Shown in pieces: positions 50,119 through 62,230 of a DNA stretch of 64,000 nt. A program made the translations under genes and the position numbers. Under the pieces are notes generated by a model. The model had not been told where the DNA came from, searched no databases, and worked only from the letters and a program-made list of their open reading frames with translations. Each line of letters starts with the position of its first letter. Within the stretch, counting starts at the first letter, position 1. The stretch is from Sialis fuliginosa (Eukaryota; Arthropoda; Insecta; Megaloptera; Sialidae), in assembly GCA_961205875.1 (NCBI GenBank), contig OY540817.1, positions 14,233,001-14,297,000 of the forward strand, in the 5' to 3' direction.

Positions 50119-50160
50119 TATAAATACTTAAGATCTCTCGTACAACATAATTGTAACAGT
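50119..50160 (+). promoter_or_regulatory. Core promoter of gene B (TATA box)
   Basis: TATAAAT at 50119-50125 predicts initiation around 50149-50157, where an ACAGTC initiator-like sequence occurs. The 5' UTR would be about 50-58 bases. A GC-rich block at 50023-50080 lies directly upstream. Confidence 0.6.
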
Positions 50161-50206
50161 CTTTCACTCGATCTGGTTTTAACGGTATCTCGGGACAAGT
50201 TCGAAA

Positions 50207-50215
50207 ATGCGTGCG
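50207..50215 (+). CDS. Gene B exon 1 (codes Met-Arg-Ala only)
   Basis: ATGCGTGCG followed by a GTGAGT donor, near consensus for the six intron bases. It sits about 50-58 bases after the predicted start site. Without it exon 2 would lack a good signal-peptide start: the in-frame upstream reading before 53339 crosses a pyrimidine-rich acceptor tract. The 3123-base first intron follows. Confidence 0.75.
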
Positions 50216-53200
50216 GTGAGTGACACAACTGTCTTTAATACATACATGCACACACATACTCACACACACACACACACATACGTCTAATAAAGTGTTTATA
50301 TGTGAATAGCCGGTATATGTGCGATACTGCAGTGAATTGTTAAAAAATATATATTTGATCTAGAATTTTTAATTTTTGGTATCTTGTTATTCTTATCATT
50401 AGACCAATTCGTTGTTGCAAACAGCTACATATAAAATAAATTATTTATAGAGAAAAAATTATTTAATTATGATAAAAATGGTCGTTTATGAATAAAAAAT
50501 ATTTATAGTTTCAATGATTTTTGCAGAAAAAATTTGAAAAAAAATATTAAGTTTGAAACTGTAGCTTTCGAAGTTTAGAAAAAATGATACATTTTTTTGA
50601 TAATGAATGGAATTTAAATTTATAAGAAGCATTAGAAAGTAAAGATTTCAATCATTAAACTTTTTTTTAATTTGTATTCGATCATTCTTCCCTTAATTCT
50701 GAATTTTTTATATTGCTCTTTATATTTTCAAAAAGACTTAAAAATGTCCATTGAATATTACGCAGCTTATATCCAAATTATCGTTAACTATGGAATAATT
50801 AAAGCATTTTTTTTTTTTTTTGATACCGCATAATTTTGTACTGAAATATTAAAAAAAGAAAAAATGTTTTGAGACAGACTTGAGTTATTAAGTAAAAGAT
50901 TTTTTTAAATTTATCTCCAGTTAAAGGTTTAGGAAGGCGATGTTTGATTTAACTTTATAAAATTCGCAAAAAATATAAGTAATTTTTATTATAATATAAA
51001 ATTATTACTTTTCGAAAGAAATATGAAAATTAAATTTTACTCATTGTCAGATTAATATTACAGTTGTTGATTTTCCTTGCTTTGTATTAACAGCTAAGTT
51101 ACGCCTTTTTGGATGGGTTATTTGTAGTTATTATGCTATCGGGTATTGAAGTAAAAAATTTAATCTGCAAAAAATTATTTGTCTGGTGATTAGAATAAAA
51201 TAAATAAAGTAAATAATATGAAAAATTATAAAAATCTTTTTATGAAAAACTTCCATATCATTTACAATTTACATTATTTTGATTATGTTATATAATGTAT
51301 CACAATAACTAATTTAAAAATCAGGTGATTGATTGAAGTATTCAATTATAAAGGGTACTATTTTTAATTAAAAATTAAAAATTAATCTAGTATATTTTCA
51401 TACCGAATAACTAAAAAAAAAACGTCCGTTATTTATTTAGAATTAATAATGAATCATTCAATTTACTTATAACAGCACAACCCAGTTTATTTTTTTAATA
51501 AACAAACACATATCTATTTAAATTCACTCTGTTTCGCTAACTTCACAAATTATTTTCTGAAGTTTATTTTTATTTTTGTATCACTATTGTTATACTTTCG
51601 ATTTTTAAGTTGGTACACAAAAGAATGAAATGGCATTTCTAAATTGAAATTTGTTCGGGAACAGTAAATTATTTTTCGTTTAGTACTAAATTCTTTCGCT
51701 GAATTATTTAGTGTTTTATAGCAAGAACGATCTATTCTAAAATAATTACTTTTCTTGTCACGATAGTACGTTGTTCCATTTCTATTTAAATATTTCTGTC
51801 GTCCACATTAAAGAAAATAAATTATAAGTAAATTAGTAAACTTAAAAAATACATCAAAAATAATATTATTTATTATGAAAAATAGATGAAATATGGAGTT
51901 AATGTCTTTGGTTTCTGAATAGTTCTTAGGGATATTATTTTTCAATATTTCAATGCCATCTTTTATATATAAAAAGCTATTGTTAAAAATCGAAGGAATT
52001 TGCTGATATAATAAAAAAAGTGTCAACAGCAAAAAATATTAACGAAATCCCTCAAGACTGTCTGAGTTTTCGCAGACAAAACACAAAAACATGTCACTGC
52101 TTTCTAATTACATCAAAAAACAACACTACTGCTGTCTAATTACTTCATCATGACAAAATCGATAAAGGATATATAATGTAGATGTATTTTTTTTAACATC
52201 AATACATTTTTTTTGGTTATTTTTGAAGAATAAATTAGTAGGTAAATTAATTTTTCAAAAAAATTTAAAGAGATTGAAATATTCTACATTTTTTCAATTA
52301 ATGAATTAATTTATATTTCTTTTATTTATTGGGTCAGCTAGTTGTGCATTATTTTAAAATATTCTAATGTAAATAATATCATAAAATTAAAATTATTTGG
52401 TAGTTCTAAATTTTTATATTAAATATAATATAATACGGGTAATACTTACATCAATAATTGTCTGTTAAAGTTGAGAACGCAGATTGCAGATATGTTTCAA
52501 GTTGAGATATTAATTAAATTAAGAAACTCTAAAACATTTACTGTTATTTTAATTTTATTTATTGCAGAAACTTAATATGGGGTCAGAATCCTTACATATG
52601 CAATCTTGATTATCAAAATCAATGTTTTTACTTTTCTGAAAAGTTATATTTTAATTTATGAATTCCAAGAACTCGTTGATGTAATTAACATTTGAATTGT
52701 CAAAAAATTAGTATTAAAATATCGTAAAGGGTCAAGAATTACGTCGATACTGTATTGTTCTGATGAGGGTATAATTTATTCCAAAAGAGTACCAATACTT
52801 AACAAAAATACGCAGGATGAATAAAACATGAGGAATATTGATTCTACATCCTAAAAATTATCTTTATGAAAAAAATTTGTTTACCATATTTTGATTATTG
52901 CCATTTTTTTAATGTTTGTTTATGCTTCAGATATATGATGTTGCTGGTACAATTTATTATCTTCATGTCTATGTAAAAATATCATGGAATGGCACAGTTA
53001 AAATTTCGAATCATATTAAATTTTTGATTTAAGCATAAAAAATTTGATATAATTAACTCGTACGATAATTCTAAAATCACATTTCTAACATTATTTTTCT
53101 TCAGTTTCTTATTGCGCTGTTCTATTATATTTTCGATGGATATAAACAGAATAAAAATTATTAACAACTAAAAAAAGGTCATTTATCTAAAGTATGATAA

Positions 53201-55671
53201 AAAATTATTAGTTAAGTTGTGGCAAATAATTATCCAATTGGAAAATATTTTTCATAACGTTAATATTTTATCGTCTTGTATATATTAGGTGAAAAATTAG
53301 TGGCATCGTTATTAAACAATTGTTTTTTTTTTGCACAGGTTTACTTGATACTAGCTGTAGCGTTCACAGCTGCGCTCGCAGCCGATGAAGAGACTGACAA
53401 AAACAAGCGGGGAACAGTTGGAGGTATTGTTTACGCGGGCAAGTCCGCGCCGGTCACTGTCACCGCAGCTCCGGTCGTTACTAAAACTGTTTCTCCTAAT
53501 GTAGCGTTCTCGTCCAATACTGTCTACGCAACACCCGCGCCTGCGTTTGCAGCTAATGTCGCCTACACCGCAGCCCAGCCTGCGTACACAGTTGCGGCAG
53601 CACCGCAGCAGTATATTCACGGACAACAATTTGGTAGGTCAAAAATAAAAAATTTAAAAATATTTACATCACATCTTAAGTAAAATTTTCATCGGCACCA
53701 ATGTCTAATTCAGGGTATTTGCACAAGCAAATGACAAAAATATTTTCGAAGAAAAAATATATTTATTTTGACTAACGTTTTGCTAGAAATTACAGTGGGC
53801 GTCTTCGGGGCATTAAGATCTATACAAAAATAAAATATTTTAAAATTTTATTGACGCATTAGTCATGGACTTTATTTTATATGATTTTAATATATACATG
53901 AATAATTACAGCGTATGCACCGCAAGCAGTTAAGATAGGCTACGCTCAACCAAACTACGCACAACAAGTTTACTCGCAGCAACTCGTCCAGCCAGCAGCT
54001 ACGTACGCAGTTTCTCCAGCGCAGCAACATTACATACAACCACAAGCCTACACATTCGATCAGCAACAAGCTGTTAAAATCGGTTACGCTCAACCAGCTG
54101 CTGCGCAACTTTACGCCCACCAACCTGCATTGACAGTTGCTCACGCGCAACAATACGCCCACCAACCTGCATTGACAGTTGCTCACGCGCAACAATACGC
54201 CCATCAACCTGCATTGACAGTTGCTCATCAAGCACCCGCTTACACTTTGGCCCATGCACAGCCGTTGGCAGTTGCACAATCCCATCCACAGTTGACTTAC
54301 GCCTTACATCAGCCACAACAGATCCAGTATGCTGCGCCGGCAGCTGTGAAGGTTGGATACGCACAGCCAGCTTATGCTAAAGTCGCAGGAGTTCAACAAG
54401 TCAATTATGCAGCTCCAGCTGTAACTAAGGTATTATGGTTTTTTAATGTACAAAGCAATTCATAACACTTTTCTATGATTAAATATATTTATTTGTGATT
54501 GTTGCAAATTTTGAAAAGACAGGGAACAAATATTTAAATGGGAAAGGCATTATACAAAATATTAAAGTATTATTAAAATCTTAAAAATGTGTTACAATAA
54601 AATAACTTAATTCTCCCGAAAATATTTATATTTTATTATTTAATATTGCCTTCACTGTCATTTTTTCGGGGAAACATTGTTTATTTTCAATTAGTTGTTT
54701 AAATATGAACCTGCTGAAAAATATTTATGATATTGCGTGATGTGAATTGTGAATAATAATCTAGTATTTTAAAGAAACGATGTGAATAAACGTTTTTTAG
54801 TAAACGTTGAAAAAACTATAAAAAACTGTTTATTAAATTTTGTTTTTCTATCTATTAAGCATTAAAAATCTATGCTAGGATTGTACACTGAGACAAAACG
54901 GAAATTTTTCGTGAGGGAGCTACAGACCCCTAAAGATTTTGCTTAAAACTTTTAATTTATTTTTAATAGGTAGTATAACAAGGTATATTTTTGTGTATTT
55001 TGTAGCATATAACCATATAAAATTGTCAAATATAGGAAAAAAATTAAAAACAAAAAAATACTAGCTAATAATCATTGGTTGATACTGGAAATCGATAATA
55101 CTTATAAATACTAAATTGGGTGTCAAATTTAATTACTGTATCGCGATGTTTTTAGGCAAAATTTGTGGGGGTCTGTAGCTCCCTCTTGAAGAATTTCCGG
55201 ACACATGTTCATATAAACTTTTTTGCTTCAAATTTTTTTCTCGATCAACTGTTCAAGTTTGTTTCACCTGATTTGACTCAGCCTGTATAAAGATTCGTTT
55301 CATAAAAATAATTCCTTTTTAAATTATAGATATCTGTTTCGATAAGTATTTTTGTCCACTATGTAATTAAAAAATATGAAATATTTTCTTCAAAATTCAA
55401 AACGGATTAACTGATATATATATTTCAGGTTGGATACGCTGCACCTGTAGCATCTGCTCCCCTCCACTACTCTCCAGCGGGATCCGTATCCCAGTTCTCA
55501 TACAGCAGTCCTAATGTGAGGTACGGTTCCTCCGGGATCGAGTTCCTCAAGGCCGGCCATGTCGCCACAGCTCCGATTGCTTACGCTTCGGCTCCACAAC
55601 CGCTGTACGCGCCAGCTCCATACGCCAAAGTAGGATACGCCGCTCCAGTTTACTCCAACTATGCTCACTAA
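50207..55671 (+). CDS. Gene B: secreted Ala/Gln/Tyr-rich low-complexity cuticle-like protein (4 coding exons)
   Basis: Exons 50207-50215, 53339-53633, 53912-54429 and 55429-55671 total 1065 nt and encode 354 residues. All introns are GT-AG with phases 0, 1 and 0. The joined N-terminus, MRAVYLILAVAFTAALA, is a signal peptide, followed by a Lys-Arg site at 26-27. The mature part is a low-complexity matrix with Ala-Ala-Pro and Tyr-Ala motifs and a recurrent K(I/V)GYA(Q/A)P motif (near residues 109, 157, 247, across the exon 3/4 junction, and near the C-terminus). It also has a 14-residue tandem repeat at 169-209. Known insect structural cuticular proteins often have A-A-P-rich repeats and a first intron interrupting the signal peptide after a few codons, as here. 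No Rebers-Riddiford consensus is seen. Likely role: extracellular cuticle component; the exact family is not assigned. Confidence 0.88.
50250..50280. repeat. CA microsatellite at the start of gene B intron 1
   Basis: An interrupted (CA)n run with one CACACATACTCACAC interruption, about 35 bases after the exon 1 donor. Confidence 0.8.
53339..53633 (+). CDS. Gene B exon 2 (rest of signal peptide, Ala/Val-rich region)
   Basis: The acceptor is a T-rich tract ending TTGCACAG at 53338. The exon codes residues 4-101, beginning VYLILAVAFTAALAADEE, and ends at TTTG|GTAGGT. Motifs such as TVTAAPVVTK and VAYTAAQPAYTVAAAP are typical of low-complexity cuticle proteins. The antisense open frame (53351-53629) is a composition shadow. 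Confidence 0.85.
53776..53815 (-). repeat. Degenerate hammerhead-like motif in gene B intron 2
   Basis: The minus strand reads CCCCGAAGACGCCCACTGTA, then ATTTCTAGCAAAACGTT. It aligns with the 42.7 and 19.8 kb motifs but has lost both conserved boxes (CTGA to CCGA, and GAAA to CAAA). Confidence 0.45.
53912..54429 (+). CDS. Gene B exon 3 (GYAQP motifs and 14-residue tandem repeats)
   Basis: The acceptor ATTACAG ends at 53911. The exon codes residues 103-274 and ends at ACTAAG|GTATTA. It holds three K(I/V)GYAQP motifs, and a 42-bp tandem repeat (units at 54112, 54154 and 54196, the third incomplete) coding YAHQPALTVAHAQQ. Antisense open frames across this exon mirror the Gln/Ala repeats and are not genes. 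Confidence 0.87.
54112..54234 (+). repeat. 42-bp coding tandem repeat in gene B
   Basis: Two complete 42-bp units and one shortened unit start at 54112, 54154 and 54196. Units 1 and 2 are virtually identical at the DNA level, so the expansion or its homogenisation is recent. This is a likely site of length polymorphism. Confidence 0.85.
54899..55200. mobile_element. Foldback element in gene B intron 3
   Basis: The arms 54899-54950 and 55147-55200 are inverse copies, sharing GAGGGAGCTACAGACCCC. The right arm continues into a block shared with 41378-41475, so the right boundary may lie near 55290. Confidence 0.65.
55429..55671 (+). CDS. Gene B exon 4 (C-terminus)
   Basis: The acceptor TATTTCAG ends at 55428. 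The exon codes residues 275-354, starting VGYAAPVASAP and ending KVGYAAPVYSNYAH with stop TAA at 55669-55671. The first residues complete the TKVGYAAP motif begun in exon 3, which supports the splice junction. A short non-repetitive stretch, SSPNVRYGSSGIEFLKAGH, lies in its middle. Confidence 0.87.
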   Translation, partial: VGYAAPVASAPLHYSPAGSVSQFSYSSPNVRYGSSGIEFLKAGHVATAPIAYASAPQPLYAPAPYAKVGYAAPVYSNYAH

Positions 55672-56743
55672 CAATATGACGGTGCTGGATTTAGCGGAGG
55701 TTGTGAAACAGCAGCCTCCGACGCTTTTGGGGATCATAACTGCTCCGATCGTTGCCATTTTGCAGCATTTGCTCAAGTTCGGGAACACAGTTGCCGGTAT
55801 TGAGATCGCTGTGTTGGTTCTAACGGAAATTGGAGTCGGATTGTTGAAGGGATTGTTAAGTGTTACCATGTATATTGGTAATTTGTTTTGAATGACTTTA
55901 ATTAACTTTTAAATTTGTGCGAAATAGGTATAGGAGATGAAGTTATTTTTTTTTGGACTGGCCTAAAAATCATCTTAAGATTTTGTATAAAATTGAATTA
56001 GCATGGTAGTATTATTGCATTAAAAAATGATTTAATTTAAAAAAAAAAAAAAATAATTTGTTCAGTTACGTCTTTTTTCCACCAAAATAACTTATTTTTA
56101 ACAGGGTGACCATTTTATATACATTTTTTTCATTAGACTTGAATTGGCCCTAGAAAAAATGTCTTTATTTCTTGTACTGTTGATATTTCGATTATTTTAA
56201 ATAAGGCTTATTTCCTAATGATAACTTTCATATCATTGCATTTGAACTAAAAATATTTAAATTAGAATTATAATTAATAAAATCAGTATTACTACTATAA
56301 GAACAGAAACTAATATAACTAAAAATAATTGGTTTAAATAATATAAAAAAAAATTAAATCACTGAAAAAAATTAACATAAAATAAGATTAGTTAAAAAAA
56401 CATGAATCCTGGAAAATACTCATACTGTTAGGCTGACTAAGGCTTTCGTTGTGATTTATAACTGTTTTTTTGACTTTTGGGTGTATGTAGTGAGTTATTT
56501 GAATTGATATGAAGAATATCTATACCCAGAAGCCAAGAAATGATATGTTTCCGAAATGGCAAATTATCTGTGGAAAGTATTTTTTATTATAATTTAAGAT
56601 TATTTATTATCATTGTCTACATCTTTAACAAATATAATTAATCTATTGTAAAAATGAATAGGCTAGTCTTTTATAGTATAGTTATTTTTACTCATAACTT
56701 AATTTTAAGATTTTTGTATGATCAAAAGATGTAGCTGATTTAC

Positions 56744-56749
56744 AATAAA
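56744..56749 (+). terminator. Probable polyadenylation signal of gene B
   Basis: AATAAA followed by GTTTTTGC and T-rich DNA, about 1.07 kb past the stop codon. Placement is plausible but not proven. Confidence 0.4.
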
Positions 56750-56759
56750 GTTTTTGCTA

Positions 56760-59700
56760 TTAATTTTTTTGTATTATTTATTTTTCAGATCAAAATAATA
56801 TAAAATATGTATTTTAAATTGATTTTTACGATAAAATTCAAACAGATATCCAGTTAGTACATTTTATAATTTTTTTTAAATCATTGGAGAAAAATATAAA
56901 AAACAATTTATTGAACCTTAAAAATATATGGTTACCGGTTATCCCTGAAAAAGTTCAGGGTTCGGGTTAATGAAAAATACGGATTTTTTTGGGTTTGGGG
57001 TTGGGTTCAGGTTCAAAAACTCCTTGATTGGGATCCACAACAAATTTTGAATTGAAATAATGAGAACTATTGGTATGGCTAATATATAAATAAATACATA
57101 CAAAATCGATCGAATCTCAACTACAATATATTTATTCAACTCGCGAATACCTGTAATTATTTAATTATCAAATCATCATTAAGTAATTGAATAAATAATC
57201 ATATATGCACGTCACATATCTTTATACTATACTAGCGCATGCGTAAAGGGATAAGAGTCTGTTATGAGCAGCATGAAAAGTAACCATATGGTTTAATAGT
57301 AATTCCATAGAGGTATCCACTATCCAGTAAAATCATACTGGATCTGTGATGAAGATTTTATGAACGTATGCAAAATAAAACACATCAATGTAATATAAGT
57401 ATAATAGCTTTTTATTGTTTTGTAGTTCACAAAAGGTAGACATTTGAGTATTTTTTTTCAGCACTAGTAAAGATTACAGCCATGATCTACATTATAAACG
57501 GCCTAGTTTTTCATTTATTTAAATAAATAATATCATCTATTTAACAAATAAATAAATTATTTTAATTATAACTCTAATTAGACTAAAATTATTTTAAGCG
57601 TAAGATTTCATGTTCATTGTATTCAAAAACATTTACTGTTTATAAAATTTATACATTTCCGAATACAATAATGACCGAAAAAGTGCAAAAAGGTTTAAAC
57701 ATTAGGCTATAGAAAGGGGCTCAAAATGTTGAGTAATGCAAGAAGAAGTAAATCCTTGATGTACTCACATTTAAGATCTATAGCTGAATGTTGATCATAG
57801 ATTTTGCAAATACAATAATAGAGCGAATGTTTTATATGGTACAGTATGAGCAAGATTTAAATATGTACAAGAATTATTACAAGAATGTTTTGATTATAAA
57901 TTTACACAGGAACAAAATATCTAAAACATACGTTATAACAAAAAATATTTATTATTTGTTACCAGGTATTATTATATACAGACATTCATGTACTATACCT
58001 AAATATTTCGCGTATAAATATACATTTGTAACAGTTATTTCAATTACACAAATAAATTACATTCCCACATTTATATAGGTTTTTAAAATATAAAAATCAA
58101 CATACTTTAAAAATAAAAAGTTGTTCGCTATATTTTCAATTTTAAAAATATATCTGTGCAGAATATAATTTTGGTGTTAATTTTTATGAAAAAACAATTT
58201 AAATTAATTACAAATATATATCTTCTGCGGTTTTAGGAAATATTTACTTTTAACAAAAATATTAGCATATATTTTAACTATTTAAAATTTGCTCCTGAGT
58301 CAATTTTTTATACATATATACAAGATAAAAGTATATATACTTTATACATTTTAGTGGGAGCAATTATTTGAAATATAAAATCTAGTTTCGATATTTCTTA
58401 AATGAGCATTTTATTTTGAAATATCGTTTTTTTAAAGTAAAATATATATCAGTTTTATGGCTTACCATAATATTTAATTAAATACATTTATAGAAACAAT
58501 ATATATTATATCTATTTTTATAAATAAAAATTGAATATTATAGAACATTTATAAATCCACAATAAGTAAGATTATCACAATAAACATAAGCCAATAGTAA
58601 TTATGAGCAAAATATACATAATTTTTTGAGTTCAATAAGTCAGTGTAGAGGCAAGAAATACAAATGGGTAAGTGATTTTAATCTAAAGAAAAAAGAAAAT
58701 AGGGAATTTAATGTAAAAGACTGTGATAAAAAATTACCCATGCTGTTTTTCCATTTTCTTTATAAAAGAAAAGTATTTTATAAAAGAAGTGGTATGTTTA
58801 ATATAAAATAGAAAATATAACGAAAATAGAAATACGAAAAAATATTAAAAGAATTTTTTTAAATTATTCAGTTCTATAAACTGTGCTATAAATATAGAAA
58901 GAATATCCTAGTCCATATTTTCAAATAAAAGTAACGATACCTCGTTTTTATATTTTTTTCGAGTTTTCAGTGAAATGAGTTCCTTTTGTTTATGGCAAGT
59001 GAAAAACAAAGAAATGCGCTAGAGATTTAAATATAAGATAATTTATCGTGTTCCTTAAATCACGGGTAATATTGTTTAGGCTTCAAGAAAGAGAAAACTG
59101 CAGTGATGAAAGTTTTTTGTTTGTTGTTTATTTTTTAAAACAGAAAAACTTTTGTGAGAAGTTATATTATCATACCGGGTGTTTTTTAAAGACTTTCCAG
59201 CGGATTATTTCCAAAATAACGAAAGTTTCATGGTTTCGAGGGCGCTAAATAGTACTAAATACTGAGATAAAATAAACAACGTTTGTTTGAAATTTCTGGA
59301 TTTTAAATAATTTTTTACTCAAAAACTACACATTTAAAAAAATAAACGCACGAGGTAAAAATTGCTTAGATTTAAGCAAAGATTATCACACATGTTTTTT
59401 AATTGGTATTTTTTTTTAAATTTAAGAAAATTTTCTTTATAATATATCATATGAAAAATAACCTTAATCATTTTTTACAAATATTACCTATACAAGTATT
59501 GGTTTCATTAAATTAAATAAAAAAATAAATAAAATTTAATCAGTTACTCCTTGTAAAAAATATTCCCTGCATAAGCTATTACTAGAATGCTTGGAACCTG
59601 TGATTATTATTTGCTATATCACAAATATTAGACGAGTTTCTGATACCTAATCGTAAATTAAATGGCTGACTACATTTTTGTCGATATTTTTATTTTAATA

Positions 59701-60950
59701 CGAATTTTTTTGATTAGTAATCTTAAGAAAAAGAAATTGAAGTATGGTGATAGGATAGAAAATCTTATATAGAACTAACTTAAAACTTTACTTAAGAGTA
59801 AAGTCAGAATCGGATTGTACTACAATTAAAACGTGAAGGAAATTTATATAAAATACTCTTTCGATCATGATATTTTTTTTCAAAATATTCATCTTAGTAA
59901 AAACTTAATTTGGTGCCAATCGGATCAGTGTTTTTGGAAATATTCAAATTTTCGTTTAACAAAGTATTGTATAAGTGTTTTATTTCCGCATTCAACTTTA
60001 AATTGATGACAATTTTTTAACAGGTTAATTTTCTTGATCTCGTCGTTTTCGCTACAAAACAACATTTTGAAAAATCATTCCACACGACACAGTTACAATA
60101 ATAGGTTTTATATTTGTACAATAATATTTAACGAGCAGCAAAATAAATTTTATAAAACATTGTTTGAAATGTAGGAAAACACGAAATTCAAACGTACTGT
60201 TATTTTTTCATCAAATACTATTGTTTCAGCACATAACAACTGTTATTGATTAACGCAAGTTTAAATAAATATACAACACTGGATTTAGGTAAGGTAGCTT
60301 GGAATATATACGTTCTATATATGTATTTACATGAAAATAATTCATTTTCGATTAGGTTCACTTACATTGCAAAGTTTTTATATAGAAAATATTGAATATT
60401 TAAAACTCAGTAGGTCCTATTGTATATTTTTTATTGTTATGGGTACTGATACAAAAAGTTTTTTTTTTCTTTTTTATACTTCTAGTAGATACATGAAAGT
60501 ATAGTAATGATGAAAATTTTTATAAATCAAGATTTTGATGGAAATATCTATTATTTGACCTTCACTGCATATATCTATTTTAAATATTGTACTAATATAA
60601 AAAAATGATAAAACAATGGTGATATTTTAATATTTATGATCTATATGAGATAAATTCTGGTAGTAATGAAAAATATCGTAATACCAGAAACGAACGTAAA
60701 ATCTTGTCAATTTTTGAAGTCATTTTGAAACGGTTTGAAATAGGAAAATATGTTATAGGTAAATCAAAATAAAAGTTGTAGTAAATATTATAATATAATA
60801 TTATATTATAAACATGATTATGATTAGGTATAAGTCATGTACTGGCCAAAGCAGTTTATTTATTAATTCGAGTTAAGTAAAACCCACCATACTTAATTAA
60901 ATTAAACGAAGAAGTTGTCAGAAAAGGAGATAGTAAATTATTTTTATATA
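56760..60950. other. AT-rich intergenic DNA downstream of gene B
   Basis: No gene. A stretch at 56955-57020 has repeated GGGTT/GGTTC words. Short open frames at 57788-58078, 58626-58811 and 59048-59248 have no signal peptide or recognisable domain. A perfect 24-bp AT palindrome lies near 60786-60810. Confidence 0.45.
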
Positions 60951-60956
60951 AAAAAA

Positions 60957-61128
60957 CAAAACCCGATTGCGCTAAAACATGTAACAAAATTGTTATAAAC
61001 AAGTTGTTTTTAAACGGAAGAAGTTTAAAAGAGAAATGCGACATACCTTTTTTTCTATTCAACTTTTTCCTTTACGGACAACTTGTTTATAACTTTTAGT
61101 CGTCATGTTTTAGCATAGTCGGGTTTTA
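60957..61128. mobile_element. 172-bp palindromic element
   Basis: The arms 60957-61009 and 61078-61128 mirror each other: AAAACCCGA, GCTAAAACATG and TTATAAACAAGTTGT with their inverses. The target duplication is not clear. Confidence 0.65.
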
Positions 61129-61224
61129 GTTTTTTAAACTTTTATTTTAATGCATTTTTTAGATCTATTAACAAGCTACCTACAAACTAGTTTATTGTTT
61201 AATAGCCTTTTATTTTGCTTATGG

Positions 61225-62230
61225 TTTTTCTCCAGTAACGGATAAAATAAAACCAGTTATACATAAGCACGCAATGATGGACATTTGCTAATGATTACAA
61301 AATAATAAGTACTACGACACAAAATACTGATATAAAAGAATAAATCATTAAATTTGAAACAATGTAAAGCAGTTGCTATGATAATATAATAATTATTAAG
61401 GTAGTTCTCATGCTACAGTACCAACAAAAAGTTACGCTCATTATACCATAGTAAAATATCGAAAATAATTGCGTTGCTACAGAGAATTTTTGATCAAGTC
61501 TATACCCAAAGCCGTCTATACAGATTATTATAAACACAATCATACTATGAATATATTTTCATTATTTTATGACTAAACGCTTCGACAGATTTTGATAAAA
61601 AACTACCAAACAGTAAAGGGTTATTATTATGATATGTGATAAAAAATTCAAAATGATTGACGGTTTTGTTTTTGAAATATAATTAAATTTCAAATATGAA
61701 ACGGTCAATCATTTTGTTTTTGAAATACAAGGTCAATCATTTGGAATTTTTTATCACACATCAGAATAATAAACCGTTATTGTTTGATAGTTTTTTTATC
61801 AAAATCTATCGAAGTTTTAGTCATGAAAATGGACATAATACGAACTTAATATAGCGGATACGTACAAAAGTGGCAAACTTTAATGACAATTATCTCGAGT
61901 TTAAAACGGTCGATCTCTTTAAAATTTCACGATTGGATAGATATCATTATTCTTTTTATGCCCTGATTTTTTTTTTTAATTCTATCGAAATGACGTTTGC
62001 ACGAGAACTACCTTAATAAATAAATTATACTAATTATTAGTTTAAACGGCGACCAAATTGACACCTATTGGCGGATTGTCATCAAATCACGCTGTAAGAC
62101 AGTTAAATGTATATATTTAGATTAATATTCAGAAATGGTAGTTATAAAATATCAACAAATATTTCTAATTCAGTACATTTAATTTAAAAATAGCTATTAC
62201 CGGGGTCATATCCAAGACTGGTGCCAGTAC
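61225..62230. mobile_element. Element M3, copy interrupted by a foldback insertion
   Basis: 61225-61399 and 62013-62230 together are the reverse complement of 29010-29352. The interruption, 61400-62012, is a separate element. Confidence 0.7.
61400..62012. mobile_element. 613-bp foldback element, TTAA on both sides, nested in M3
   Basis: The ends GGTAGTTCTCATGC and GCACGAGAACTACC are inverse copies. TTAA precedes (61396-61399) and follows (62013-62016), as with piggyBac-type elements; a TA duplication is the alternative reading. Further inside, TTTGATAAAAAACTA and ATGATTGACGGT have mirrored copies. It has no coding capacity. Confidence 0.75.

Noticed and set aside
53887-54364. Two long antisense open frames over gene B exon 3 (132 and 96 codons)
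   Set aside because: They are shadows of the Gln/Ala/His-rich sense repeat; the sense strand is supported by splice phases and repeated motifs.
56935-57025. GGGTT-rich stretch considered as interstitial telomere repeat
   Set aside because: The words GGGTTCGGGTT and GGGTTTGGGGTTGGGTTC are irregular and do not form a run of the insect TTAGG repeat.
57788-58078. 96-codon plus-strand open frame
   Set aside because: Composition is AT-driven (Ile, Tyr, Asn, Lys); no domain or splice signals that make a gene.
61400-62012. Considered the 613-bp interruption as a gene-bearing transposon
   Set aside because: No open frame of useful size; it is only a foldback of inverted arms.
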